From the NCBI RefSeq assembly GCF_001598355.1, contig NZ_BCYU01000018.1:1-64000 (forward strand): DNA of 64,000 nt, read 5' to 3'. Source of the DNA: Sphingomonas asaccharolytica NBRC 15499 (GTDB taxonomy: Bacteria > Pseudomonadota > Alphaproteobacteria > Sphingomonadales > Sphingomonadaceae). The notes below the pieces were generated by a model. The model ran no database searches and was not told the origin of the DNA. It worked only from the letters and a program-made list of their open reading frames with translations. The first letter of the stretch is position 1. Every line of letters begins with the position of its first letter. The position numbers and the translations under genes are program-made. Positions 18,716-27,191 of the stretch are shown here, in pieces.

Positions 18716-19786
18716 TCAGAACAGCTCGCCCTGCGGTCCGCGCGGCGGGTGGAACAGGTCGCTGCGCACCCTGAGCCACTCGCGGTTGAGCCCGTGCTTC
18801 TTCATCGCGATCTGAAAGCGTGTGCGGAGCAGATCGGCCCAGGGGCCTGAGCCGCGCATGCGGGTGAAGAAATTCGGGTCGTTGTCGCGGCCGTCGCGCA
18901 ACGAGTTGATGATCGCCATCACCTTGCCCGCGCGATCGGGGAAATGCGTGTCGAGCCAGGCGCGGAACAGCGGTGCCACTTCGTGGGGCAGGCGGACGGG
19001 CAGATAAGTGATCGTCCGCGCTCCGCTTTCCGCCGCGCGCTCCACGATATGTTCGATCTCGTGATCGGTGATCGCCGGGATGACGGGGGCGATCGATACA
19101 ACGGTGGGGATGCCGGCATCGGCCAGCCGCCGCACCGCAGTCAGCCGGCGTTCGGGGTGCGGCGCGCGCGGCTCGACCGTGCGCGCGACCTTGGCGTCGA
19201 GCGACGTCACCGACAGCGCGACCGCCGCCAGCCCCTTGGCCGCCATCGGCGCGAGCAGGTCGATGTCGCGCACCACGCGGTCGGACTTGGTGGTGATGGT
19301 CAGCGGATGATCGGTTTCCGCCAGTACCTCGATACAGCCGCGCGTGATCTTCCACTCCGCCTCGATTGGTTGATAAGGGTCGGTGTTGGTCCCGAACGCG
19401 ATCGGCCGGCAGCTATAACCCGGCTTCATCAATTCGGCGCGGAGCAGCTCGCCCGCGCTGGGCTTGGCGAACAGCTTCGATTCGAAGTCGAGCCCCGGCG
19501 ACAGATCCAGATAGGCGTGCGTCGGCCGCGCGAAACAATAGATGCAGCCATGCTCGCAGCCGCGATACGGGTTGATCGATCGGTCGAACCCGATGTCGGG
19601 CGACTGGTTGCGCGTGATGATCGCGCGCGGGGTCTCGACCGTGACGCTCGTCCTGAGCGGGGGAAGGGCGCCGTCCACATCCTCCAGCGCATCGAGCCAA
19701 TCGCCATCGGCGAGCCGCTCGGGCAGACTGAAGCGGCTACTTTCGCGATTGACCGTCGCGCCGCGGACCGGACGAGCTTTTGCCAT
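18716..19786 (-). CDS. PA0069-family radical SAM protein (SplB-like)
   Basis: A 356-residue radical SAM enzyme. The cluster motif CX3CX2C is visible as CEHGCIYCF near residue 78, after INPYRGCEHGC, which is typical of the spore-photoproduct-lyase-like PA0069 family. Later family blocks include FGTNTDPYQPIE, LTITTKSDRVVRD, VVSIAPVIPAITD and YLPVRLPHEVAPLF. The reaction is not established; a DNA-repair role has been suggested from the SplB resemblance. Its start lies 25 bases from a predicted LexA box, which fits a damage-inducible gene. It converges on rutA with 4 bases between. Confidence 0.9.
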   Translation of the reverse strand: MAKARPVRGATVNRESSRFSLPERLADGDWLDALEDVDGALPPLRTSVTVETPRAIITRNQSPDIGFDRSINPYRGCEHGCIYCFARPTHAYLDLSPGLDFESKLFAKPSAGELLRAELMKPGYSCRPIAFGTNTDPYQPIEAEWKITRGCIEVLAETDHPLTITTKSDRVVRDIDLLAPMAAKGLAAVALSVTSLDAKVARTVEPRAPHPERRLTAVRRLADAGIPTVVSIAPVIPAITDHEIEHIVERAAESGARTITYLPVRLPHEVAPLFRAWLDTHFPDRAGKVMAIINSLRDGRDNDPNFFTRMRGSGPWADLLRTRFQIAMKKHGLNREWLRVRSDLFHPPRGPQGELF

Positions 19787-19810
19787 TGCCGCAATCTACG
19801 CCGCACTATA

Positions 19811-19825
19811 GAACATATCAAGAAC
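19811..19825. promoter_or_regulatory. Predicted LexA (SOS) box
   Basis: GAAC-ATATCAA-GAAC exactly fits the alphaproteobacterial LexA operator GAAC-N7-GAAC. It lies between the radical-SAM gene (25 bases upstream of its start) and the VOC gene (15 bases upstream of its start), so it could control either or both. The window's recA gene has the same kind of box. Confidence 0.65.
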
Positions 19826-19839
19826 GATGGAGAGATGAG

Positions 19840-20181
19840 ATGGCGAAACTCAATTATGTCGAACTGCCGGTCCAGGACGTCGCGAACACCAAGGCGTTCT
19901 TCGCGGCTGCGTTCGGCTGGGATTTCACCGATTTCGGTCCGACCTATGCGGCGACGATGAGCGGCGGGACCGATCTCGGGCTGCAAGGCAACCGCGCCGA
20001 CTGGACCGCAGCGCCACTGGCAGTGATCCAGGTCGACGATCTCGAAGCGACCGAGGGCGCGGTGAAGGCAGCGGGCGGAACGATCACCCAGCCGATCTTC
20101 GCCTTTCCGGGCGGCCGCCGGTTCCATTTCCGCGATCCGAATGGCAATGAGCTGGCGGCGATGCAGGTGGAGTCGCACTGA
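19840..20181 (+). CDS. VOC-family (glyoxalase/bleomycin-resistance fold) protein
   Basis: A 113-residue protein of the vicinal oxygen chelate superfamily with two beta-alpha-beta-beta-beta modules: KLNYVELPVQDVANTKAFF opens the first, LAVIQVDDLEATEGAVKAAG the second, and RRFHFRDPNGNELAAMQ closes it. Glu and His residues at usual metal-ligand positions are present. The substrate is unknown. The ATG at 19840 has GGAGAG just upstream; the frame upstream of it overlaps the LexA box and is not credible as protein. Confidence 0.82.
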   Translation: MAKLNYVELPVQDVANTKAFFAAAFGWDFTDFGPTYAATMSGGTDLGLQGNRADWTAAPLAVIQVDDLEATEGAVKAAGGTITQPIFAFPGGRRFHFRDPNGNELAAMQVESH

Positions 20182-20242
20182 ACGGCCTTGCGGCCGCTCA
20201 GGCGGGCTTTAGGATCGTCGCACGCAATCAGGGGACAGACAT

Positions 20243-20743
20243 ATGTGGGGCAAGATTTTGGCTGTCGCGGTGGCGATGGCCGTTTCCGCGCCGGCCTTGG
20301 CTGCGGATCGGATTATCGACGTGAGCAGCGTCGACGGAGTCGCTGCGCTGCTGCGCGAGGCGGGTTACAAAGCGGAGATCAAGACCGGCAAAGACGGCGA
20401 CCCCTATATCCAGAGTGCAACGGGCGGAAACGATTTTCAGATCCTGTTCTACGGTTGCAAGAACAAGGTTGGCTGCGACTCGTTCGATTTCTACAGCTGG
20501 TTCAAAAAGGAACCGTTCTTCTCCGCCGAAATGGCGAATGATTGGAACGCCAATCACCGTTTCCTGAAGGTCGCGATTGATTCGGACGGCGATCTGTCCG
20601 AATATGCCTACATCTCCACCGTCGGCAAAATGACCTACGATAATTTCAAGGATTATGTCGCCTGGTACGGCTCGACCGATGGCGAGTTGGTCAAGTTCGT
20701 CGACGAGCGGCGCAAGGCGGCGGCACCGACCGCGGCGAAATAG
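20243..20743 (+). CDS. YbjN-domain secreted protein
   Basis: A 166-residue protein with a clear signal peptide (MWGKILAVAVAMAVSAPALA, cleavage after ALAA) followed by a YbjN-like domain: IDVSSVDGVAALLREAGYKA, ILFYGCKNKVGCDSFDFYSW and FLKVAIDSDGDLSEYAYIS. Two Cys seven residues apart (GCKNKVGCDS) could form a disulfide in the periplasm. YbjN proteins resemble type III secretion chaperones; their role outside enterobacteria is not known. It converges on moaB with no gap. Confidence 0.8.
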   Translation: MWGKILAVAVAMAVSAPALAADRIIDVSSVDGVAALLREAGYKAEIKTGKDGDPYIQSATGGNDFQILFYGCKNKVGCDSFDFYSWFKKEPFFSAEMANDWNANHRFLKVAIDSDGDLSEYAYISTVGKMTYDNFKDYVAWYGSTDGELVKFVDERRKAAAPTAAK

Positions 20744-21271
20744 CTATCGCTCCAGCAACCGCGGCATCAGTTCGACGAAGTTGCAGGGGCGGAAGCGGCT
20801 GTCGAGCTGGTCCCTGAGGATCAAGTCCCAGGCGTCCCTGACTGCGCCGGTCGAGCCGGGGAGGGCGAAGATGTAAGTCCCGCCGGCGACGCAGGCGCAG
20901 GCGCGCGATTGGATCGTCGAGGTGCCGATCGTCTGATAGCTCAGCCAGCGGAACAGCTCGCCAAAACCAGGGATCATCTTCTCGGCGACCGCCTCGACCG
21001 CCTCGGGCGTGACGTCTCGCCCGGTCACACCGGTACCGCCGGTGGTGAGGATGACGTCGATTTCGGGATCCTGGATCCACTGAGCGAGGCGCTCAATAAT
21101 CGAATCGAGATCGTCGCGCTCGATCGTGCGGGCGGCGAGAACGTGATCGGCGCTCGTCAGCCGCTCGACCAGCGTGTCGCCCGATTTGTCTTCAGTAGGT
21201 CCGCGCGTATCGGAAACGGTTAGCACCGCGATCCTGACGGGTACGAACTTTCGGCTTTCATCGATGGGCAT
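20744..21271 (-). CDS. moaB: Molybdenum cofactor biosynthesis protein MoaB
   Basis: A 175-residue MoaB/MogA-type protein that adenylylates molybdopterin before molybdate insertion, or substitutes for MogA. It shows [19 protein letters not shown] at the N-terminus, [18 protein letters not shown] (the MPT-binding loop) and [18 protein letters not shown]. The length suits MoaB rather than the larger MoeA. No other molybdenum cofactor gene is in the window. The stop abuts the YbjN gene. Confidence 0.93.
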   Translation of the reverse strand: MPIDESRKFVPVRIAVLTVSDTRGPTEDKSGDTLVERLTSADHVLAARTIERDDLDSIIERLAQWIQDPEIDVILTTGGTGVTGRDVTPEAVEAVAEKMIPGFGELFRWLSYQTIGTSTIQSRACACVAGGTYIFALPGSTGAVRDAWDLILRDQLDSRFRPCNFVELMPRLLER

Positions 21272-21355
21272 GCCCCACCTTAGTCGTCCGTATTGAGCCT
21301 GTCGAAGCAGATTGGGGCTTACCGCGGTTCGAAATCGCTCAGGGCGACCGGATAG

Positions 21356-23092
21356 TTACCGGCTCGACGTCAGCCTGACCGCGTTCGGCCCAGGCAAGCC
21401 CGGGAATTTCGGCCACATGCCCTGCGCCAGTGCCTCGCGGCTCGGCGATTTCAGCCGGCCGTCCTTGCCCTCGTACATCCAGTAATTGCGCAGCACCGTG
21501 GTCACGTAACCGCGCGTTTCCCAATACGGAATCGATTCGATGTAGAGCAGCGGATCGCCGCCATCCTTGACGATGCCGTTCCATTCCATGACCGGTACCG
21601 GCCCGGCATTATAAGCGGCGATCACCTTGGGCAGATAGCCGCCGGTGAAGCTCTGGTCGCGCAACCGCTCGAGCGTGCGCTGGCCGACCGCCATGTTGAC
21701 CGACGGCAGCGACAGTGCGCCGCGATCGACGGTGATGCCGCGTTCGCGGGCATAGTCGACCGCGGCAGCGGGCATGATCTGCATCAGGCCATAGGCGCCT
21801 GCCGGGCTGATCACGTCCTTGCGGAAGCGTGATTCCTGGAGCGCATGGGCGTAAACCAGCGCCTTGTCGACCGTCCAACCGCCGGCCGGCGCCCATTTCG
21901 GCGCGGGGAAGCGCGCGATGGTCGGCGCCTTGGTTCCCTCGGGGCAGTTATTGCCCAGCCACATCACCGTCTCGGGCAGATTGAGCGTCTCGGTCAGGCG
22001 CACCAGCGAGGCATATTCGTCCTTGGGACCGATCTTCGCCTGCTGCTTGAGAACGTCGTCGGCCAGACCGGTTTCGCCGATCTCGACCAAAGCGGCGGCG
22101 ACGCGGACATTGGGGCGGTTCTGCAATTTGGCCCAATCGGCGAGCATCAGCTCGTCCGGGACCGGGGGCTTTTCCTTGATGCCCAGCTGCTGGCGCGCGA
22201 GCATGCCGTAAAAGGTCTCGTCGAGCTGAGCGGCGTTCTTGAGCCGTGCCTCGACCAATTGCGGCCGGCCGCACTTCATGTCGGCGCGTGCCGCCCAATA
22301 GAGCCCGGCAGCCCGCAATTCGACATCGCTCGCCCGCGCCGCAACGTTGACGAAGGCGCGCGCCGCCTCGGTGCAGTCGCCTTGGCGCCAGGCGGCGAGT
22401 CCGCCGACCCATTCGCCCTGGACTGCCCAGTCGCCGACGCCAACGCGAGCCTTGGCCGCCATCATCCGGGCATTGGTGTCGTCGCCCTGAAGATAATAGA
22501 TCCAGGCGACGCGTTGCTGCCACTCTATCTGGGCATCGGGCGTGAGGCCGGTCGCCGATTCGAGCAATGCCTGCGCCCCGGCGCCGTCATCGCTCTTGAT
22601 CAGCGGCTGCATCTTGAGCGCGAGTTCGGCCGCGGCGAGGTCGTATTTGGTCGCCTTGGCGCGACCTCGGGTCGAGGCGCCATTGGCCCATATCAGGCGC
22701 TGCTGATAGGGAAGCGTCGGCGCGACCACGCCGCGCGCGGCGAGGATGCGGGCGATGCTAAGCGCCTCCGGCAGTTCGGGCGCCGCGGTGACCACGGCAA
22801 GCAGCGGATCGTTCTCGGCCTTGGGCGAGCCCTTGGCGGTATAGAGTTCGGCAAGCGCGATCGAATGGAGTGGACCTGGCTTCATCGCGGTCAGCTGTAA
22901 CTGGGCATCGTTCCAGCGCTTTTCGTGGATAGCCTTGAACACCGCAGCGTATCCGGTGCGCTGATCGGAATCGAGTTGGGTGGGAATCCCGCGCGCCATC
23001 GTCGTGGATGCAGGTGGCTCGCCGGCGGCAAAAGCGGGCAGCGCAGGTGCGAACACCAGCGCCGAAGCGACGAGAAAACGCACGACTTTCAC
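21356..23092 (-). CDS. Soluble lytic murein transglycosylase (Slt family)
   Basis: A periplasmic peptidoglycan-cleaving enzyme of 578 residues, with signal peptide MKVVRFLVASALVFAPALPA. The N-terminal two-thirds is a helical superhelix built of repeats as in Slt70. The catalytic SLT domain starts near residue 425: ALQESRFRKDVISPAGAYGL holds the catalytic Glu, followed by LMQIMPAAA and VIAAYNAGP. It starts at a GTG that overlaps the stop of the UDG-like gene by four bases, so the pair forms an operon. A second family member lies at 37398-39383. Confidence 0.93.
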   Translation of the reverse strand: MKVVRFLVASALVFAPALPAFAAGEPPASTTMARGIPTQLDSDQRTGYAAVFKAIHEKRWNDAQLQLTAMKPGPLHSIALAELYTAKGSPKAENDPLLAVVTAAPELPEALSIARILAARGVVAPTLPYQQRLIWANGASTRGRAKATKYDLAAAELALKMQPLIKSDDGAGAQALLESATGLTPDAQIEWQQRVAWIYYLQGDDTNARMMAAKARVGVGDWAVQGEWVGGLAAWRQGDCTEAARAFVNVAARASDVELRAAGLYWAARADMKCGRPQLVEARLKNAAQLDETFYGMLARQQLGIKEKPPVPDELMLADWAKLQNRPNVRVAAALVEIGETGLADDVLKQQAKIGPKDEYASLVRLTETLNLPETVMWLGNNCPEGTKAPTIARFPAPKWAPAGGWTVDKALVYAHALQESRFRKDVISPAGAYGLMQIMPAAAVDYARERGITVDRGALSLPSVNMAVGQRTLERLRDQSFTGGYLPKVIAAYNAGPVPVMEWNGIVKDGGDPLLYIESIPYWETRGYVTTVLRNYWMYEGKDGRLKSPSREALAQGMWPKFPGLPGPNAVRLTSSR

Positions 23093-23835
23093 TCAAATCC
23101 CCCCATCAACAATCTGAGGTCCTTCCAGGCATCGGCTTTGGCGACAGGCTTCTCCAACAGGAAGCGAGGATGAAAGCTGGCCACAACCTCACTTGTCCCC
23201 CCGTCATGGTTAACCTTGCGTAAACTTGCACGTGCATTGGCGACGTCCAACCCCGTGATGGCACGGCTCGCCGCATTACCTAGCGCGAGGACGCGTTTCG
23301 GACGCGCGAGCGAGAGATGATGGCGGATCAGGGCCTCGAGCTTTTGCCCGGCTTCTTCGCTCACACGGCCAGCCGGTGGGCGCTTTACCGACAGCGCCGC
23401 GAGATAGATTGACTGACGGTCGCGGCCGATCGCCGCGAGCATGCGGTCGAACAGCGCACCGGCATTGCCCGACAGCAATAAACCGGCAGCGTCATCCTCG
23501 CGATCGGGCATGTCGACGACGATCATCAGCCCGCTCGCTACATCGCCTTGCGTGCCAAGCGCCTGGCCCGGCCAGCCCGCCTCGGGAGCAGCTGCGCCAA
23601 TCCGCCACGCGGTGAATTCGTCCAACGTCGCCGGCAGCGTCGGCGCTGCGACGGCGGTTTCCGCCACTTGGCCCGGCAGCCGCTCGACGACGGGTGGAAC
23701 CGCGGCACGCGCAAGCCAGTCGCGTGGCAAATCGTCGATCTCGCAATCGACTCCCGCGTCGCGCCACCATTCGAGCGCACTGGCGATACTTGCCCGCCAA
23801 TCGTGATTCTGGTCAGCCCCCATAGCTGTCGGCAT
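23089..23835 (-). CDS. Uracil-DNA glycosylase superfamily protein, atypical
   Basis: A 248-residue protein whose C-terminal part (about 105-248) follows the family 4/5 UDG fold: VVDMPDREDDAAGLLLSGNA in the position of motif 1, IYLAALSVKRPPAGRV, then RVLALGNAASRAITG and the ASFHPRFLL motif 3. It departs from family 4 in two ways: only one Cys in the whole protein, so no four-Cys iron-sulfur cluster, and no GEAPGxxE motif. Activity is therefore doubtful. The start at 23835 has AAGGTGGG upstream; 23823 is the alternative. It is translated just ahead of the Slt gene. Confidence 0.75.
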   Translation of the reverse strand: MPTAMGADQNHDWRASIASALEWWRDAGVDCEIDDLPRDWLARAAVPPVVERLPGQVAETAVAAPTLPATLDEFTAWRIGAAAPEAGWPGQALGTQGDVASGLMIVVDMPDREDDAAGLLLSGNAGALFDRMLAAIGRDRQSIYLAALSVKRPPAGRVSEEAGQKLEALIRHHLSLARPKRVLALGNAASRAITGLDVANARASLRKVNHDGGTSEVVASFHPRFLLEKPVAKADAWKDLRLLMGGFE

Positions 23836-23944
23836 AGAGTCCCACCTTGACCGCGGGGTCAATTCGTTGGCACCGCATTCGCCGACAGACCGTTGTCGTC
23901 GTACGATGACTGGTCTCCAGAGGGTCCCAACGGGAGGAAAAGGG

Positions 23945-25603
23945 ATGAGCGAACGCGAGTCGATGCCGTACGACGTGGTGATCGTCGGCGCTGGGCCGGC
24001 GGGCCTGTCGGCGGCGATCCGCCTGAAGCAGCTCGCGGCCGAAAAGGGTGCAGAGATTTCGGTCTGCGTGCTCGAAAAGGGCTCCGAGGTGGGTGCGCAC
24101 ATCCTGTCGGGCGCGGTGGTCGACCCGCGCAGCCTCGACGAACTGATCCCCGATTGGCGCGACAAGGGATGCCCGATGGCCGAGACGCCGGTCACGGATA
24201 ACCAGCATTGGGTGCTGACCAAGAAGAAGCGGTTCGGGATGCCGCATCTGTTCACGCCCGGCTTCATGCACAACAAGGGCACCTATACCGGCAGTCTGGG
24301 CAATCTCTGCCGCTGGCTGGCGGGGCAGGCCGAGGAGCTCGGCGTCGAAATCTTCCCCGGCTTCGCCGCCGCCGAGATCCTCTACAGCGACGACGGCACG
24401 GTGAAAGGGGTCGCCACCGGCGATATGGGCGTCGCACGCGACGGTTCGCACAAGCCCGATTACCAACCGGGCCTCGAACTGCACGCCAAATACACGTTCC
24501 TCTCTGAAGGTGCGCGTGGGCATCTGACCCGTCAATTGGTCGACCGTTTCGATTTGCGCGCCGATTGCGAGCCGCAGGTCTATGGCCTCGGCATCAAGGA
24601 ATTGTGGGACATAGATCCTGAACTGCATGAGCCCGGCCGCGTCATTCACACCCAAGGTTGGCCGCTAAGCGAAAGCGGCACCAATGGCGGCGGCTTCCTC
24701 TACCATCAGGCGAACGGGCAGGTCGCGCTGGGGTTCGTGACCTGGCTCAATTATTCCAATCCCTATGTCTCGCCGTTCCAGGAAATGCAGCGCTGGAAGA
24801 CGCATCCGGCGATCGCCGAGATCCTGAAGGGCGCCAAGCGCGTCTCCTACGGCGCGCGCGCGATCTCGGATGGTGGCTATCAATCCGTGCCCAAGCTGGT
24901 GATGCCGGGCGCCGCGCTGATCGGCGACAGCGCCGGCTTCCTCAACGTGCCGCGGATCAAGGGCACGCATACCGCGATGAAGTCGGCGATGATGGCGGCC
25001 GAAGCGGCGTTCGATGCGGTCCAGGCAGGGCGCGAGGGCGACGAGCTGGCCGCCTACCCGCAGGCCTATGACAAGAGCTGGGTGAAGAAGGAGTTGTCGG
25101 TCGTCCGCAACGTGCTTCCGCTGGTGGAGAAGCATGGCGATTTCATCGGCACGATCCTGGCGGGCATCAACATGTGGGTCGAGAGCTTCGGCATCAAAAT
25201 GCCGTTCACGATGAAGCACCACCCCGATCATACGACTTTGTGGCGCAAGGATCTGGTCACGCCGATCGACTATCCCAAGCCCGACGGCGTGCTGACCTTC
25301 GACCGCCTGTCCTCCGTGTTCCTGTCAAACACCAATCATGAGGAGGATCAGCCGGTCCATCTGACGCTCAAGGATCCGGACATCCCGGTTGAGTATGATT
25401 TGCCGATGTTTGACGAGCCGGCGCAGCGTTATTGCCCAGCAGGCGTTTACGAGATCGTCGGCCAGGAGGAAGGCAATCCGCGCTTCGTGATCAACGCGCA
25501 GAATTGCGTCCACTGCAAGACGTGCGACATCAAGGACCCGACCCAGAATATCGTCTGGGTCGTGCCGGAGGGCGGCGGAGGACCGAACTATCCCAATATG
25601 TAA
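23945..25603 (+). CDS. Electron-transfer flavoprotein-ubiquinone oxidoreductase
   Basis: Passes electrons from ETF, reduced by acyl-CoA and other dehydrogenases, to ubiquinone at the inner membrane. The FAD-binding Rossmann motif VVIVGAGPAGLSAAIRL opens the protein; LFTPGFMHNKGTYTGSLGN and PRIKGTHTAMKSAMMAAEA are family blocks. A C-terminal 4Fe-4S site has Cys in RYCPAGVYE and NCVHCKTCDIKDP. The length is 552 residues. The ATG at 23945 follows GGAGG. It ends NYPNM in the normal way, and the TPR gene follows with overlapping or no spacing. Confidence 0.96.
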   Translation: MSERESMPYDVVIVGAGPAGLSAAIRLKQLAAEKGAEISVCVLEKGSEVGAHILSGAVVDPRSLDELIPDWRDKGCPMAETPVTDNQHWVLTKKKRFGMPHLFTPGFMHNKGTYTGSLGNLCRWLAGQAEELGVEIFPGFAAAEILYSDDGTVKGVATGDMGVARDGSHKPDYQPGLELHAKYTFLSEGARGHLTRQLVDRFDLRADCEPQVYGLGIKELWDIDPELHEPGRVIHTQGWPLSESGTNGGGFLYHQANGQVALGFVTWLNYSNPYVSPFQEMQRWKTHPAIAEILKGAKRVSYGARAISDGGYQSVPKLVMPGAALIGDSAGFLNVPRIKGTHTAMKSAMMAAEAAFDAVQAGREGDELAAYPQAYDKSWVKKELSVVRNVLPLVEKHGDFIGTILAGINMWVESFGIKMPFTMKHHPDHTTLWRKDLVTPIDYPKPDGVLTFDRLSSVFLSNTNHEEDQPVHLTLKDPDIPVEYDLPMFDEPAQRYCPAGVYEIVGQEEGNPRFVINAQNCVHCKTCDIKDPTQNIVWVVPEGGGGPNYPNM

Positions 25604-25721
25604 GCCCGCTTTTGTCGCCTGCGCCGCACTGACGTCAGCGTTCGCGCCGGCGAGCGCGCAGGCCGACGATTATGGCGCGTTCGGCCGTGCGCGGATCGCG
25701 GCGGCGAACGGCAATGTCGGC
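25596..25721 (+). other. In-frame signal-peptide coding stretch ahead of the TPR gene, without a standard start codon
   Basis: Translated in the frame of the following TPR gene, these bases give KPAFVACAALTSAFAPASAQ then ADDYGAFGRARIAAANGNVG: a basic residue, a hydrophobic core and an ASAQA cleavage site. The frame is open back to 25491 but has no ATG, GTG or TTG before 25722. Rare possibilities are ATA at 25596 or ATC at 25590, the latter 7 bases after GGAGGA (25577-25582). An ATG at 25598, one base out of frame, belongs to the ETF-QO end. Either the start is non-canonical or the reference has an indel. Confidence 0.6.
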
Positions 25722-27191
25722 GTGGCGGCGCAGCAATATGGCATCGCGCTGACCAATGCTCCCGGCGATCCGACCGTCGCCAACCGCGCTTTCCGCCAGG
25801 CGATGGCGGCGGGCGACCTGGCGCTCGCGCGTCGTGCGGTGACAGCTTTGGGTGCCGACGCGCCGAACGATGCCAAGCTACTGCTCCTCGCCGACGCGCT
25901 GAAGAGCGGTAGCCCCTCGGCCGTCGACAAGGCATTGACATCGCTCGACAAGACGCCGTTCGATTTCTTTGTGCCCGCGGTGCGGGCCTGGCAGGAATTC
26001 GGCCGCGGCAGTGATCCCACCGCAGGGCTGGCGGCGACCGAGCGCACCGGCGCGATCCGCCATATCCTGCTCGAACAGCGCGCGTTGATCCTGATCGCGC
26101 GGAACGATATTCCGGGTGCCGCAAAAGGGCTGTCGGCGGAGTTGCGCGGCAGCAGCGGCGGTCTCGACTTGCGCTATTCGGCGGCGGAATTGCTGATGGG
26201 GCAAGGCAATGACGCTATCGCAGCCGACCTGCTCAGCGGCCCCGATCCCGAAGTGGCGACGGTGCGGAGTCACCTTCGTGCGGTCAAGGCGACGCCGATG
26301 ATCGGTATCGCACGGCTCTACACGCGCCTTGCCGCCGATCTGACCGATCCCGGCACGACCCCGATCGCGATCACACTGGCGCGCTCGGCGCTGATCCTCG
26401 ATCCCGATGACGGCCGCGCCCGCCTGTTGCTCGCTGCGGCGCTAGAGCGGCAGGGTGCACATGAGCGTGCGCTGACCGTATTGGGCGAGATCGCGCCGAA
26501 CACGGCCTTTCACGTGCTCGCCCAGTCTATCCGTGTCGAGGTGCTGCGCGCCAAGGGCGATATGCCCGGGGCGATCGCCACGGCCAAGGCGCTAGCCGAG
26601 GCGCCCGACGGCGATGCCGACAGCGCCGAGCATTACGGCAACATGCTGCTGATTGCGAACCGTCCGCTCGAGGCCGCCGTGGCGTATGAGAAGGCGCGCG
26701 ACCGGCTGGGCGACGATGCCGGCTGGTCGGTCTGGCTGCAGATTGGCTCGGCGTATGACAAGGCTGGCCGTTGGGAACTGGCACGAGCCGCGCTCGAACG
26801 GGCGGTGGCATTGGGGCCCGATCATGCGGTCGCGCTCAATTATTACGGCTATTCGCTGATCGAGCATGGCGGCGACGCGACCCGCGCGCTGGCGATGCTC
26901 GAAAAGGCCAATGCCCTGGCGCCGAACCAGCCCGCTATCGCCGATTCGCTTGGCTGGGCCTATTTTCGGCGGGGTGAGCCCGACCGCGCGCTGCCCCTGC
27001 TCGAATCGGCCGGTGCCGCGGCCCCCGCCGATGCCGAGATCGCCGAGCACCTGGGTGACGTCTATTGGGCGGTCGGACGCCGGTATGAGGCGCGGTACGC
27101 CTGGAAAGCGGCGCGCGTGGTGGCGACTCCCGGCGCGACGACGCGGCTCGACGCCAAGATCCTCAACGGCCCGGCCGCGACGCGTTCGTGA
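25722..27191 (+). CDS. Tetratricopeptide-repeat protein, probably exported
   Basis: A 489-residue alpha-helical repeat protein from the first standard start (GTG at 25722). TPR-like units recur to the end, clearest in AWSVWLQ-type helices and in NYYGYSLIEHGGDATRALAM, SLGWAYFRRGEPDRALPLL and HLGDVYWAVGRRYEARYAW. It probably works as a periplasmic or outer-membrane-associated scaffold; family relatives are general assembly factors and the partner is unknown. An in-frame signal peptide upstream suggests the real protein is about 40 residues longer. It overlaps ispE by four bases (GTGA). Confidence 0.85.
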   Translation: MAAQQYGIALTNAPGDPTVANRAFRQAMAAGDLALARRAVTALGADAPNDAKLLLLADALKSGSPSAVDKALTSLDKTPFDFFVPAVRAWQEFGRGSDPTAGLAATERTGAIRHILLEQRALILIARNDIPGAAKGLSAELRGSSGGLDLRYSAAELLMGQGNDAIAADLLSGPDPEVATVRSHLRAVKATPMIGIARLYTRLAADLTDPGTTPIAITLARSALILDPDDGRARLLLAAALERQGAHERALTVLGEIAPNTAFHVLAQSIRVEVLRAKGDMPGAIATAKALAEAPDGDADSAEHYGNMLLIANRPLEAAVAYEKARDRLGDDAGWSVWLQIGSAYDKAGRWELARAALERAVALGPDHAVALNYYGYSLIEHGGDATRALAMLEKANALAPNQPAIADSLGWAYFRRGEPDRALPLLESAGAAAPADAEIAEHLGDVYWAVGRRYEARYAWKAARVVATPGATTRLDAKILNGPAATRS

